DNA from: Bdellovibrionales bacterium
GTDB lineage: Bacteria > Bdellovibrionota > Bdellovibrionia > Bdellovibrionales > UBA1609
Direction of reading: 5' to 3'
NCBI GenBank assembly: GCA_020435005.1
Contig: JAGRAE010000003.1
Span: 1-50,547 of the forward strand
Length of the DNA: 50,547 nt
The translations under genes were made by a program, and so were the position numbers. How positions within the stretch are numbered: position 1 is the first letter of the stretch; each line of letters opens with the position of its first letter. The notes under the pieces were generated by a model. That model was given only the letters and a program-made list of their open reading frames with translations. It searched no databases and was not told where the DNA came from. This document shows, piece by piece, positions 16,729-25,431 of the stretch.

Positions 16729-17718
16729 ATGCCTAAAGTAAAAAAGAAAGTAGTCACCAAAAAAACAAAAAAAGCCAAGGCAAAGAAGTCTAAAAAAGTT
16801 ACCAAAAAAATTGTTTCTATAAAAAAAGATAAAACAATAAAAAATGCTGAGACTGAAGAAGTTTTTAATGAGACTGAAGATGTAAAAGCGCTAGCCCCTT
16901 CAGATCCAGTAACAAGATATATCGCTGAAATCCGCAAGTATCCTCTCCTCTCAAAAGAGGATGAGCATAATTGGGCTGTTAAATATTTTGAAAATAAAGA
17001 CCCTAAAGCCGCTGAAGTCTTAGTGACTTCAAATTTACGTTTTGTAGTAAAAGTGGCTGCAGAATATTCAAAGTTTGGTGCAAAAATGATCGATCTTGTC
17101 CAGGAAGGAAATGTCGGTCTTATGCATGCTGTTCGCGAATTTAACCCCTATAAAGGAGTTCGTTTAATAACTTATGCCGTTTGGTGGATCAGGGGTTATA
17201 TACAAGACTTCTTAATGAAACAGTATTCATTGGTAAGAATTGGTACTACTCAAAATCAAAGAAAACTATTTTACCAATTACAAAAACAAAAAAGAGAACT
17301 TCAGAATTTAGGTTTTGATACAGGAATAAAACAACTGAGTGGCAAACTTGGCATTCCAGAAGAAGAAGTAAAAACCATGAGTCAAAGAATGAGTGGCCGA
17401 GACGTTAGTCTAGATCAACCCATTGGCGACAACAATTCCTCCACATTAATTGATTTGCAGAAGGATGATTATGAAGTAGCCATTGATGACGAGCTAGGAT
17501 TACAAGAAGAAATTCAATTACTTACAGAAAATATTGAAAAAGTAAGGCCTCAACTTAACGACCGTGAGCTTTATCTACTCGAAAACAGATTATTATCTGA
17601 TTCCCCTTTAACTTTGCAAGATATAGGTGACAAATATGGTATTACACGCGAAGCTGTAAGGCAGATGGAGAATCGTTTGATTAGCAAAATCAAAAAAGAA
17701 ATGTTCCCTGAATCTTAG
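16729..17718 (+). CDS. rpoH: RpoH-like sigma-32 factor with lysine-rich N-terminal tail
   Basis: Heat-shock-type sigma-70 family factor of 329 residues. Region 1.2/2.1 starts near 62 (P-V-T-R-Y-I-A-E-I-R-K-Y-P-L-L); region 2.2-2.4 includes D-L-V-Q-E-G-N-V-G-L-M and Y-A-V-W-W-I-R; the RpoH box Q-R-K-L-F-Y-Q-L follows near 180; region 4 ends in I-T-R-E-A-V-R-Q-M-E. The first 40 or so residues form a strongly basic tail (repeats of K-K-x-x-K-K) that normal RpoH proteins lack. No methionine occurs between the tail and the sigma domain, so the tail is not a mis-called start. It may bind nucleic acid or act in turnover. Confidence 0.9.
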   Translation: MPKVKKKVVTKKTKKAKAKKSKKVTKKIVSIKKDKTIKNAETEEVFNETEDVKALAPSDPVTRYIAEIRKYPLLSKEDEHNWAVKYFENKDPKAAEVLVTSNLRFVVKVAAEYSKFGAKMIDLVQEGNVGLMHAVREFNPYKGVRLITYAVWWIRGYIQDFLMKQYSLVRIGTTQNQRKLFYQLQKQKRELQNLGFDTGIKQLSGKLGIPEEEVKTMSQRMSGRDVSLDQPIGDNNSSTLIDLQKDDYEVAIDDELGLQEEIQLLTENIEKVRPQLNDRELYLLENRLLSDSPLTLQDIGDKYGITREAVRQMENRLISKIKKEMFPES

Positions 17719-17726
17719 GAGTCTAC

Positions 17727-18146
17727 ATGAAAAAATTAAGGAAATTGGCCCAAAAAATAACCGTTGCACATATAGCTACTTATTTAACAATTTTTGGTGT
17801 GCTCATTGGTGGGGTGACTTTCTACAGTTTTTTAAATTTAAAAAATCTAGTAGTACAAAATTTAAGTGAAAATACATTAATTCAAGCGGGAGTCATTGAA
17901 TCTTTAAATATATATGGATTACAGTTTTTATTTTCTTTTTTTGCAGTTATTTTGTTTATTCCTATAAGCTTATTTATGACAGCAAATCATTTTAAATCAC
18001 AAATAATACCTTTAAATCAGCAACTTGATGCAATGTTAGAGGGCAATTACGAGACTCAAAGAAGAATGAGAAAGACTGATGAGTTTCTTCCTGTTATTGA
18101 GAAAATGCATCAACTAAATAATAAAGTAAAAGAAACTTTGCATTAG
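17727..18146 (+). CDS. Two-pass membrane protein with HAMP-like domain
   Basis: A 139-residue protein: membrane helix about 16-38, short periplasmic loop, membrane helix about 62-85, then a cytoplasmic segment (S-Q-I-I-P-L-N-Q-Q-L-D-A-M-L-E-G-N-Y) resembling a HAMP linker, ending without any kinase or output domain. The layout is that of a truncated sensor or a stand-alone HAMP adaptor. AGGAG precedes the ATG; it starts 8 bases after the sigma-factor stop, so it is in the same operon. Its end overlaps convergent fliA by 4 bases. Function unknown. Confidence 0.7.
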   Translation: MKKLRKLAQKITVAHIATYLTIFGVLIGGVTFYSFLNLKNLVVQNLSENTLIQAGVIESLNIYGLQFLFSFFAVILFIPISLFMTANHFKSQIIPLNQQLDAMLEGNYETQRRMRKTDEFLPVIEKMHQLNNKVKETLH

Positions 18147-18910
18147 TTAAAGTGTTGAGTTAATTTTGCTCTCAGCCTTGATATAGCTTGAGCGTGTAGT
18201 TGGGAAACTCGACTTTCAGTAACTCTTAAAATTTTACCTATCTCTTTTAAATTTAAATCTTCGTAATAATATAACGAAAGGACCAACCTTTGCCTTTCAG
18301 GCAAATCTTCAATCGAAGTCGTTACAACTTCTTTTACAGATTTAAGGTTCAATTGATTAAAGGGATTATTAATTTTACAGCCCTCTAATAAATTTAAAAT
18401 AGATTGTTTATCAACAGTACTAAAAGTTGCTTGTTCATCAATTGACAAAACACTTACTGGTTTAACTTGATTTACCAAATCATAAAACTCTTCTAATGAC
18501 ATCTCAAGCTTTTCAGCAATCTCTTCATCGGTAGCAGAACGTCCCAATTCAGCCTCTAATTGAATTAATGTTCTATCTAACATTTTTGCTTTATCTCTAA
18601 CTGACCTTGGGACCCAATCTTGAGCTCTTAATTCATCAAGAATTGAACCGCGAATTCTGAATTCCGCGTATGTCTTGAACTTATTATCGCGAGTAGGATC
18701 ATATTTTTCTATAGCATCCATTAAACCAATGACACCACTTGAAATCAAATCATCCAGTTCTATATTCGAAGGGAGTCGAATTGCAATTTTCTGTGCGATA
18801 AATTTAATCAATGGCGCGTACTCCATGATTAATTTATCTTTTTGCTCAGGAGTGAGTTTGTTAGGCTCCTCCTTGTACTTTCTTAACAGATTGCTTCCAT
18901 TATCTGCCAT
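18143..18910 (-). CDS. fliA: Flagellar sigma-28 factor
   Basis: Directs RNA polymerase to late flagellar and chemotaxis genes. 255 residues; region 2 L-P-S-N-I-E-L-D-D-L-I-S-S-G-V-I-G-L-M and Y-A-E-F-R-I-R-G-S-I-L-D-E-L-R, then region 3 and region 4 (L-P-E-R-Q-R-L-V-L-S-L-Y-Y-Y-E-D-L-N-L-K-E-I-G-K split over 18420-18250) are diagnostic of FliA/WhiG. The ATG at 18910 is preferred over an in-frame GTG at 18922 because AGGTGGAAGG lies just upstream of it. It is the last gene of the flagellar operon, 61 bases after flhG. No anti-sigma FlgM gene is visible here. Confidence 0.95.
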   Translation of the reverse strand: MADNGSNLLRKYKEEPNKLTPEQKDKLIMEYAPLIKFIAQKIAIRLPSNIELDDLISSGVIGLMDAIEKYDPTRDNKFKTYAEFRIRGSILDELRAQDWVPRSVRDKAKMLDRTLIQLEAELGRSATDEEIAEKLEMSLEEFYDLVNQVKPVSVLSIDEQATFSTVDKQSILNLLEGCKINNPFNQLNLKSVKEVVTTSIEDLPERQRLVLSLYYYEDLNLKEIGKILRVTESRVSQLHAQAISRLRAKLTQHFN

Positions 18911-18971
18911 AATTCCTTCCACCTATTTTTTCATTGTATCAAATCGTTATTTTTCCTTAAAGTCCTATTCT

Positions 18972-19793
18972 TTAGCATGCCGTTTTAATCATCTGTTCAA
19001 AGAAGAATTGCATCCCTCCCTTTGGCTGTGCTAAGTGTCCGTGATTATTAATTTTTCCTACAATATTTCGGAATGCAATACTGGACGGAGAGCGAGGATT
19101 TATATCTACTATTAACTGTTGCTGCTTTGTTGCCTCACGCAGTTTCTGGTCTAAAGGTATATAACCTTGGTAGTCTAAACTTACACAAAGAAATTTTGAA
19201 CATACATCACTAAGTCTCTTATATATTTTCAATGCTTCATACTCATCGTGTACTAAATTGCAAACAATTGAAAACTTATTTTCTTTATGTCTTTCGTGTA
19301 AGACCTTAATAAGCGCATATGCATCTGTTAAACTCGAAGGATCAGGTGTTAAAATAACCATAATTTCTTGGACAGCAGTATTTAAATATAAAACATTATC
19401 GGCAATTCCCGGTGCTGTATCTATTAGCATGTAATCATATTTATTCTCTAACTGGCTCACTTGATCTAAAAGTAATTTTTTTTGAAAGTAATTTATATTT
19501 TGCAACTCATAAATTCCACTTCCACCAGGAATCAAATCAATATTTGGTTCAATACTAAAAACAGCTTCTTCCAATAATTTTTCTCCACGCAGAACTTGAT
19601 CTATATAAACATGAGGTCTTACGCCAAAAAATACGTCTACATTGGCCATACCTAAATCTCCATCTAATATTAAAACGTGATGACCTTGACCAGCTAAATA
19701 GGCGGCAACATTGCAAACGAAGCTTGTTTTTCCCACTCCACCTTTTCCAGAAGTTACGCTAATCGTTTTAGTGAACTTATTGCTATAATTCAT
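18972..19793 (-). CDS. flhG: Flagellar number regulator, MinD-like ATPase
   Basis: ParA/MinD ATPase that sets flagellar number and position together with FlhF. Deviant Walker A S-G-K-G-G-V-G-K-T-S (15-24) with both signature lysines, D-G-D-L-G-M-A-N-V-D (switch I) and D-T-A-P-G-I (switch II) are intact. 273 residues. The N-terminus before the P-loop is only 14 residues and lacks the D-Q-A-x-x-L-R activator helix that FlhG uses to stimulate FlhF GTPase. It cannot be extended: the ATG follows the flhF TAA directly and in the same frame. Confidence 0.95.
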   Translation of the reverse strand: MNYSNKFTKTISVTSGKGGVGKTSFVCNVAAYLAGQGHHVLILDGDLGMANVDVFFGVRPHVYIDQVLRGEKLLEEAVFSIEPNIDLIPGGSGIYELQNINYFQKKLLLDQVSQLENKYDYMLIDTAPGIADNVLYLNTAVQEIMVILTPDPSSLTDAYALIKVLHERHKENKFSIVCNLVHDEYEALKIYKRLSDVCSKFLCVSLDYQGYIPLDQKLREATKQQQLIVDINPRSPSSIAFRNIVGKINNHGHLAQPKGGMQFFFEQMIKTAC

Positions 19794-21203
19794 TTAAGAC
19801 CTCTTTCCTTGAAGCTTTGTTAGTTTAAAAATTAAGTCTACAACACGTTCCTTGGTCGCCGCCTCAAAATCCTCTGGTACTTTAGGGCCAATTCCAAATG
19901 AGTGCAGTGGTAATTTAAATTTTTGTTGTAGGCTGAAAATAAGCCCATGTTGGGTAGACTCATCCACACTGGTAAAAATTAAATCTGTTAAACCAATATC
20001 CAAATATCTATTCAACATCTCAGTGGCATCAGTAAAGGTTGTCAGTGCTGAGCAAACGTAATGAACTTGTCTACCTTTTTCACTATTTGGTGAAAGCATT
20101 GATAATAAATAATTTCTTTCAATATCTGTTCTAAGGCCCATGCCAGGATAATCGACTAATATATGATCTACACCGCTGAGAGCTTTATCGACATGCACCC
20201 AATCTTCAGGTTTTCTAACAACGACAAAAGGTACATTTAAAATTCTTGCATATATTTTCAATTGTTCAGAAGCCCCTACTTTATATGTATCACAGGTCAC
20301 TATGGCTATACTCTTATTTTCACAGATAACTAAATGGCTTGCTAACTTAACAAGCGTTGATGTCTTTCCATGACCTGATGGCCCCACAAAAGCGTTATAC
20401 TTTTTAATTTCCTTAGGCAAACAAACTTTTACTTCATCTAAAATATGCTTTGCTATCCACGCATCAACATATGCAGGTTTTTTAAGTTGTTCTTTATTCA
20501 AAGATCTTTGTGCTAATTTTAAAATTTTAATTACATCATCTTCAGTAACACCAGTTTTTCGTAATTTTTCATATGAAGAACTTAATTCATAGGATATACC
20601 TTCACTGGCTCCTGGATGCATTGATATAAAGCTTTGAGGAACTTTTTGAAATTGACTTAGCAATGCTTTCAATTTGTTTATTTCTGCCTGCATAGAAAGA
20701 ATTTTTTGTTGATCCTGTGGATTATGTTTTATCACTTTAGTTGTATTTACTTTTGGCTTTGGCTTTTCATCTATAAAATCTGCCAATCTTGATGCCTCTA
20801 ATACAGCAGACTTTATTCTTTTAGCTGCAGTATTTTCCTCTTGCTTTGCTTCGTCTTCAACATCAGGAATTTCTATATAAGGAACAGTTGTAATTTTAGT
20901 TGGCGGCAAATGCTTTGCTTGATTTTTTTCAAACACCTTTTCAATAAATTGTTTTTGTTGACTCGCAGGTATTTGTGAATATTTAACTTTGTATGATTCA
21001 TTAAGTGTTCTTTCTGCCAGTTGTTTTTTTCTCAATGTCATCTCTGAAACTGCCGCAGTAACCTCAACACTTTTTTGCCCAGCCAAGCCAAACCCTTTGT
21101 TAATATCTTTAGCTGATAATATTATCGCTTCAGGTCCCAACTGGTTTTTGATCATCTTTATCGCTTCCTTCATCGTAGGGGCTTCAAATTTTTTAACTTG
21201 CAT
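19794..21203 (-). CDS. flhF: Flagellar SRP-like GTPase with altered GTPase motifs
   Basis: SRP-GTPase family protein that places the flagellum at the pole. 469 residues: basic N-terminal B domain with the FlhF start (F-E-A-P-T-M-K-E-A-I), low-complexity linker, NG domain from about 215. P-loop G-P-S-G-H-G-K-T-S is usable and the D-T-Y-K-V-G-A-S-E-Q-L motif is close to consensus. But G3 is V-D-Y-P-G-M-G (350-356) in place of D-T-A-G, and G4 is T-S-V-D (411-414) in place of T-K-x-D, losing the guanine-stacking lysine. GTP hydrolysis or specificity may be reduced. It overlaps flhA by 11 bases. Confidence 0.93.
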   Translation of the reverse strand: MQVKKFEAPTMKEAIKMIKNQLGPEAIILSAKDINKGFGLAGQKSVEVTAAVSEMTLRKKQLAERTLNESYKVKYSQIPASQQKQFIEKVFEKNQAKHLPPTKITTVPYIEIPDVEDEAKQEENTAAKRIKSAVLEASRLADFIDEKPKPKVNTTKVIKHNPQDQQKILSMQAEINKLKALLSQFQKVPQSFISMHPGASEGISYELSSSYEKLRKTGVTEDDVIKILKLAQRSLNKEQLKKPAYVDAWIAKHILDEVKVCLPKEIKKYNAFVGPSGHGKTSTLVKLASHLVICENKSIAIVTCDTYKVGASEQLKIYARILNVPFVVVRKPEDWVHVDKALSGVDHILVDYPGMGLRTDIERNYLLSMLSPNSEKGRQVHYVCSALTTFTDATEMLNRYLDIGLTDLIFTSVDESTQHGLIFSLQQKFKLPLHSFGIGPKVPEDFEAATKERVVDLIFKLTKLQGKRS

Positions 21204-23289
21204 GTGCTAACTCCACAATACCTACTGAAGATACATTTGTTGATGGTGTTAATTCATTATGAGATAGCACAATTAACTGAGGTATAAAACGCGATACTAA
21301 TTTATAAACATGTCTGCGTATGGTCGGACTTGTTAATAAAATCGGTTGTCCTGCAATTTCTGGATGACTTTCAATTGTGTTTGCAATTTGCCCTATTAAA
21401 TCTTGAGCTTGATGAGGATCCATAACTAATTGAACACCTTGTTCTGTTTGTAATAGAGAATTGGAAACAAGTTCTTCCAAGTGAGAACTTAAAGTCATTA
21501 CTTGTAGAGTGCCTTCATCATCCAAATACTTTACAGTTATACTTCTTCTTAAAGACTTTCGAACTGACTCCGTGAGTACCTCTGTATCCTTAGTTTTAGT
21601 TGACTCATCAGCTAAAGTCTCAAAAATTGTAAGTAAATCTCTGATGGAGACCTGTTCTTTTAATAAATTTTGTAAAACACTTACTACTTGACCTAAATTC
21701 AGTTGATCTGGAATAAGTTCCTCTATAACTTTGGGATACTGTTTTTTGAAGTTTGAAATTAAATTATCTACTTCTTGACGTCCCAATAGCTCATAAGAAT
21801 GAGTACGAATAATTTCTGTTAAATGAGTTGCCATAACTGTAGGTAAATCAACTACAGTATAACCAGCCATTTCCGCTTCTTCTCTTTGTGCTTTAGATAT
21901 CCAAACTGCATCTAAGCCAAAAGCTGGCTCTTTTGTAGCTATTCCATCAATTACATGAAGGACATTGCCTGGGTCCATAGCTAATAAACTTTCAGGCTTT
22001 AAAACTCCTCCAGCTACCTTGTTACCTTTTATTAAAAGTCGATATTCACCTGGCTCTAATTGTAAATTGTCTCTAATGTGTATGCTTGGAACAATGATTC
22101 CCAAGTCTACCGCAAATTGCTTGCGTATACTCACTATTCTTTCAAGCAAGTCACCTGACTGATCTGATTCAACTATATTAATAAGACCATAGCCAACTTC
22201 TAATTCGATTAAATCAAGTGGAAGTAAACTCTCAACATTATCAACTTTGGGTTTTCTTGCTTCTTCTTCAGCTCTCATCACTTCTTGTTCTTCTTTTTCA
22301 AGATTTAAACGGTGAACAAACCATGAAATTCCTGCAGTTACTAAACCAATTGTAAAAAAAGGAGTTGTAGGAAGGCCGGGTATTAAACCCAATATAAATA
22401 AAATACCAGCTACAATAGCGACGGCTCTCGGTTTAAGAAACAATTGAAAAGTAATGTCATTACTGATATTGGCTTCCGAACTGTTTTTTGTAACTACAAT
22501 ACCAGCAGCTGTTGAAATTATAAGGGCAGGAATTTGCGAAACCAAACCATCACCTATTGTTAACATAGTATAGTTTTGTGCTGCCTGAGCCACATCCAAG
22601 TTCATTTGAAAAACACCAACAACTAACCCACCAACAATGTTTACAAGAGTAATTATAATACCCGCAATTGCATCACCACGAACGAACTTACTAGCACCGT
22701 CCATTGCTCCATAAAAATCAGCTTCACGTTCTATATCTTTTCTTCGTTGTCTAGCTTCTTGCTCTGTAAGTAGACCTGCGTTTAGATCAGCATCGATTGA
22801 CATCTGTTTTCCAGGCATAGCATCTAATGTGAAACGTGCTGCCACTTCAGCCACACGCCCAGAACCTTTTGTGATTACGACGAAGTTTATAACAACCAAA
22901 ATTACGAAAACTATAAGACCAATTACATAATTATTACCAACAACAAAATTTCCGAAAGCGGCTATTACCTCACCTACAGCATCTTGACCTTGGTGGCCTT
23001 TTGTTAATATTAAACGTGTAGATGCTACGTTTAATGAAAGGCGAAAAAGAGTAGTCATTAATAATAAACTCGGAAACACACTAAAATCTAAAGACTTTTG
23101 TGTGTATAAGGCCACTAATAATATTAGAAGAGAAAATGTTAATGATAACGTTAATGAGATATCTAATACAAATGAAGGCAGTGGGATCATCATCACAGCC
23201 AAAACCATGATAAGTCCAATAGCCATTACCAAATCCGTATTCTTTGAATACTTTTCGAATCGTTTTAAAAATTGAAAAAGTCCATCCAT
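21193..23289 (-). CDS. flhA: Flagellar export gate protein FlhA
   Basis: Largest membrane component of the flagellar type III export gate. 698 residues: about eight membrane helices in 20-330, with the FHIPEP region (S-L-N-V-A-S-T-R-L-I-L and D-A-M-P-G-K-Q-M-S-I-D-A-D-L, residues 80-165) intact, then the cytoplasmic ring-forming domain from about 360 with R-K-Q-F-A-V-D-L-G-I-I-V-P. Normal length. AAGAGC lies ahead of the ATG. It starts 3 bases after the flhB stop and overlaps flhF by 11 bases, as expected of this conserved operon order. Confidence 0.97.
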   Translation of the reverse strand: MDGLFQFLKRFEKYSKNTDLVMAIGLIMVLAVMMIPLPSFVLDISLTLSLTFSLLILLVALYTQKSLDFSVFPSLLLMTTLFRLSLNVASTRLILTKGHQGQDAVGEVIAAFGNFVVGNNYVIGLIVFVILVVINFVVITKGSGRVAEVAARFTLDAMPGKQMSIDADLNAGLLTEQEARQRRKDIEREADFYGAMDGASKFVRGDAIAGIIITLVNIVGGLVVGVFQMNLDVAQAAQNYTMLTIGDGLVSQIPALIISTAAGIVVTKNSSEANISNDITFQLFLKPRAVAIVAGILFILGLIPGLPTTPFFTIGLVTAGISWFVHRLNLEKEEQEVMRAEEEARKPKVDNVESLLPLDLIELEVGYGLINIVESDQSGDLLERIVSIRKQFAVDLGIIVPSIHIRDNLQLEPGEYRLLIKGNKVAGGVLKPESLLAMDPGNVLHVIDGIATKEPAFGLDAVWISKAQREEAEMAGYTVVDLPTVMATHLTEIIRTHSYELLGRQEVDNLISNFKKQYPKVIEELIPDQLNLGQVVSVLQNLLKEQVSIRDLLTIFETLADESTKTKDTEVLTESVRKSLRRSITVKYLDDEGTLQVMTLSSHLEELVSNSLLQTEQGVQLVMDPHQAQDLIGQIANTIESHPEIAGQPILLTSPTIRRHVYKLVSRFIPQLIVLSHNELTPSTNVSSVGIVELAHAS

Positions 23290-23292
23290 AGT

Positions 23293-24354
23293 TTAGCTCT
23301 TTCTTTTCTTCCTTAATCTGTAAATATAAGACAATACTTCCGCCACAGCTGTGTACAATTCTTTCGGTATAATCTGTCCTATATCTAGTGTTTTAAACAT
23401 AGTTCTTGCTAATGGTTTATTCTCAATAATTGGAATTCTGTTATTTCTAGCTATCTCTTTAATCTTTTCAGCAATCCTATCCGCACCCTTCGCAATAACA
23501 GTAGGAGCGATCATTTGATCAGAATACTGTAAGGCCACAGCAATATGAGTAGGGTTTGTAATTATCACATCAGCTTTAGGCACATTGTCCATCATTCGTC
23601 TCTGCGCTAATTCTCTTTGGGTCCTTCGTATTCTCGCTTTTATTAAGGGATCCCCTTCTCGTGATTTTAATTCTTCTTTAAGTTCCTGCTTGGTCATTTT
23701 CATTTGTTGTTCCAGATCCCACTTTTGAAACAAGTAATCAATGCCAGCTAAAACAGCCATAAAAAAACCAACACCGCCAAATAATTTGAGTGTTACCTCG
23801 CCGAGATAAATAAATAATTGTCCAACTGAATAACTAACAAGTTTAGGAATCGTAAATATTTCCGCTTCAAGTACTGCATATGAAATGGCTCCAACAATAA
23901 TTAATTTGAATACTGCTTTTATTCCTTCCACAAGAGACTTCATACTAAATATTCTTTTTAGTCCATTTATGGGATTTATTTTATTAATCTCAAACTTCAA
24001 GGCTTCTTCATTAGTTAAAAAGCCTACTTGTAATACTGAAGATGCAAAAGAAACCACCCATACTATCATTGCCACAGGTGCAACTATTAAAAATGTCTTC
24101 TTTAGAGCAAAGCTAAAAGAAGCAGCAATGCTTTCATCTTTTAAAGCTACAAAGTTGCCGAAACTCATAGCAAATACTTCATTTACATTTTTTAGAAAAA
24201 ACTGGCCTAAAAACCAAATGGTAAAAAGGGCCGTAAAAATCATTAAAACAGAAGCTAGCTCCTTAGTTTGAGCTACTTGACCACGTTTGCGAAAATCTTC
24301 TCTTCGCTGTTGTGTTGGTTCTTCGGTTTTTTCACCTTGATCACTTTCTGCCAT
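23293..24354 (-). CDS. flhB: Flagellar export switch protein FlhB
   Basis: Membrane protein that switches export from rod/hook to filament substrates. 353 residues: E-K-T-E-E-P-T near the N-terminus (10-16), four membrane helices, then the cytoplasmic domain with the self-cleavage site N267-P-T-H (I-T-N-P-T-H-I-A-V-A-L) intact. The arginine-rich linker (R-I-R-R-T-Q-R-E-L-A-Q-R-R) before it is typical. AAGGTGATAA precedes the ATG. Next gene flhA is 3 bases downstream. Confidence 0.97.
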   Translation of the reverse strand: MAESDQGEKTEEPTQQRREDFRKRGQVAQTKELASVLMIFTALFTIWFLGQFFLKNVNEVFAMSFGNFVALKDESIAASFSFALKKTFLIVAPVAMIVWVVSFASSVLQVGFLTNEEALKFEINKINPINGLKRIFSMKSLVEGIKAVFKLIIVGAISYAVLEAEIFTIPKLVSYSVGQLFIYLGEVTLKLFGGVGFFMAVLAGIDYLFQKWDLEQQMKMTKQELKEELKSREGDPLIKARIRRTQRELAQRRMMDNVPKADVIITNPTHIAVALQYSDQMIAPTVIAKGADRIAEKIKEIARNNRIPIIENKPLARTMFKTLDIGQIIPKELYTAVAEVLSYIYRLRKKRKS

Positions 24355-24362
24355 TTATCACC

Positions 24363-25148
24363 TTAAAACGTTTTTAAAATTTTAAATAAGTTTACCGCAG
24401 TAACTTCCAATAAGTCGTTCATCTGAGCTAAAATCAGAGGAAGCGCTACAATCATTACAATAAATCCAACTAAAATATTTACTGGCAAACTTGTTATTAA
24501 CACGTTTATTTGAGGAACAGCTCGTCCAATTACAGCCATCACTAAATTCATAAATAATATTGCTACAAGTACAGGTGCAGACATTTTTAAACCAATGACC
24601 ATAACCTGTTGCACGATTACACCAAAATGTTCAAACTCACTGAATGAGATTAAATGATTCGAAACAGGAACTATCTGAAAGCTTTGATTTAATGCCATTA
24701 AAAATAAATGATGCCCCTGAATAGCTAAGAAAAATAAAGTAGCAACACCTATTAGAAACTGATTCGTTACACTTGATTGACCTTCAATACTAGGGTTAAA
24801 TAGTTGAGCGCTTGAAATCCCCATAGAAACACTTATAATTTCACCAGCAATACTTAATGCATAAAAAAAGAGTCTGCCTAGGTAGCCAAGACTTAGACCT
24901 ACGAAAACTTCTTTTACAAACAATAAGACAATTGTCATCGACTGCAAATCAGCACCGATATACTCAGCATTAATGTTCAAAGTCGGAAAAACTAATAGAG
25001 ATAAAATTAATCCAAATAATATTTTTAAAGGTGAAGGGACCAATGGCACTCCAAACACTGGCCAAGAAACAACAAATGCAGTCATTCTTACCATTACTAA
25101 AAAGAAGGCTAAGAATTCAGTTTCAGAAAATTGATAAATCTGCGGCAC
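24363..25148 (-). CDS. fliR: Flagellar export apparatus protein FliR
   Basis: Core membrane subunit of the FliPQR export gate. 261 residues with about six hydrophobic segments, the F-L-V-M-V-R-M-T start pattern and the L-F-N-P-S region; length and order match the family. The start is GTG with GAGGGAATAAA upstream, one base after the fliQ stop. Followed 8 bases later by flhB. Confidence 0.94.
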   Translation of the reverse strand: MPQIYQFSETEFLAFFLVMVRMTAFVVSWPVFGVPLVPSPLKILFGLILSLLVFPTLNINAEYIGADLQSMTIVLLFVKEVFVGLSLGYLGRLFFYALSIAGEIISVSMGISSAQLFNPSIEGQSSVTNQFLIGVATLFFLAIQGHHLFLMALNQSFQIVPVSNHLISFSEFEHFGVIVQQVMVIGLKMSAPVLVAILFMNLVMAVIGRAVPQINVLITSLPVNILVGFIVMIVALPLILAQMNDLLEVTAVNLFKILKTF

Positions 25149-25149
25149 T

Positions 25150-25422
25150 TTATTCCCTCACATACAAAGCAATATTTTCAAACAAACTATGTGTAAAATG
25201 ACTTATGACATCCATCATCCATGGTGCTGCAATAATAAACACAATAGCCACAATTGCCATTTTAGGAATAAAGGTTAATGTGGCTTCATTAATTTGTGTA
25301 ATGGCTTGAAAAATACTAACAATTAAACCCACCACAAGTGCTCCTATTAACATCGGGGAAGCAATCAGCGCTGTTGTTTTCAATGTCTCTTGTCCTAACT
25401 TTAAAATAAGTTCCTCGCCCAT
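25150..25422 (-). CDS. fliQ: Flagellar export apparatus protein FliQ
   Basis: Small two-helix membrane subunit of the export gate. 90 residues, normal length, with G-L-I-V-S-I-F-Q-A-I-T-Q-I-N-E-A-T-L-T-F (about 33-52), the most conserved FliQ segment, and membrane helices about 14-38 and 53-75. Nine bases separate it from fliP and one from fliR. Confidence 0.96.
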   Translation of the reverse strand: MGEELILKLGQETLKTTALIASPMLIGALVVGLIVSIFQAITQINEATLTFIPKMAIVAIVFIIAAPWMMDVISHFTHSLFENIALYVRE

Positions 25423-25431
25423 TATTCACTC

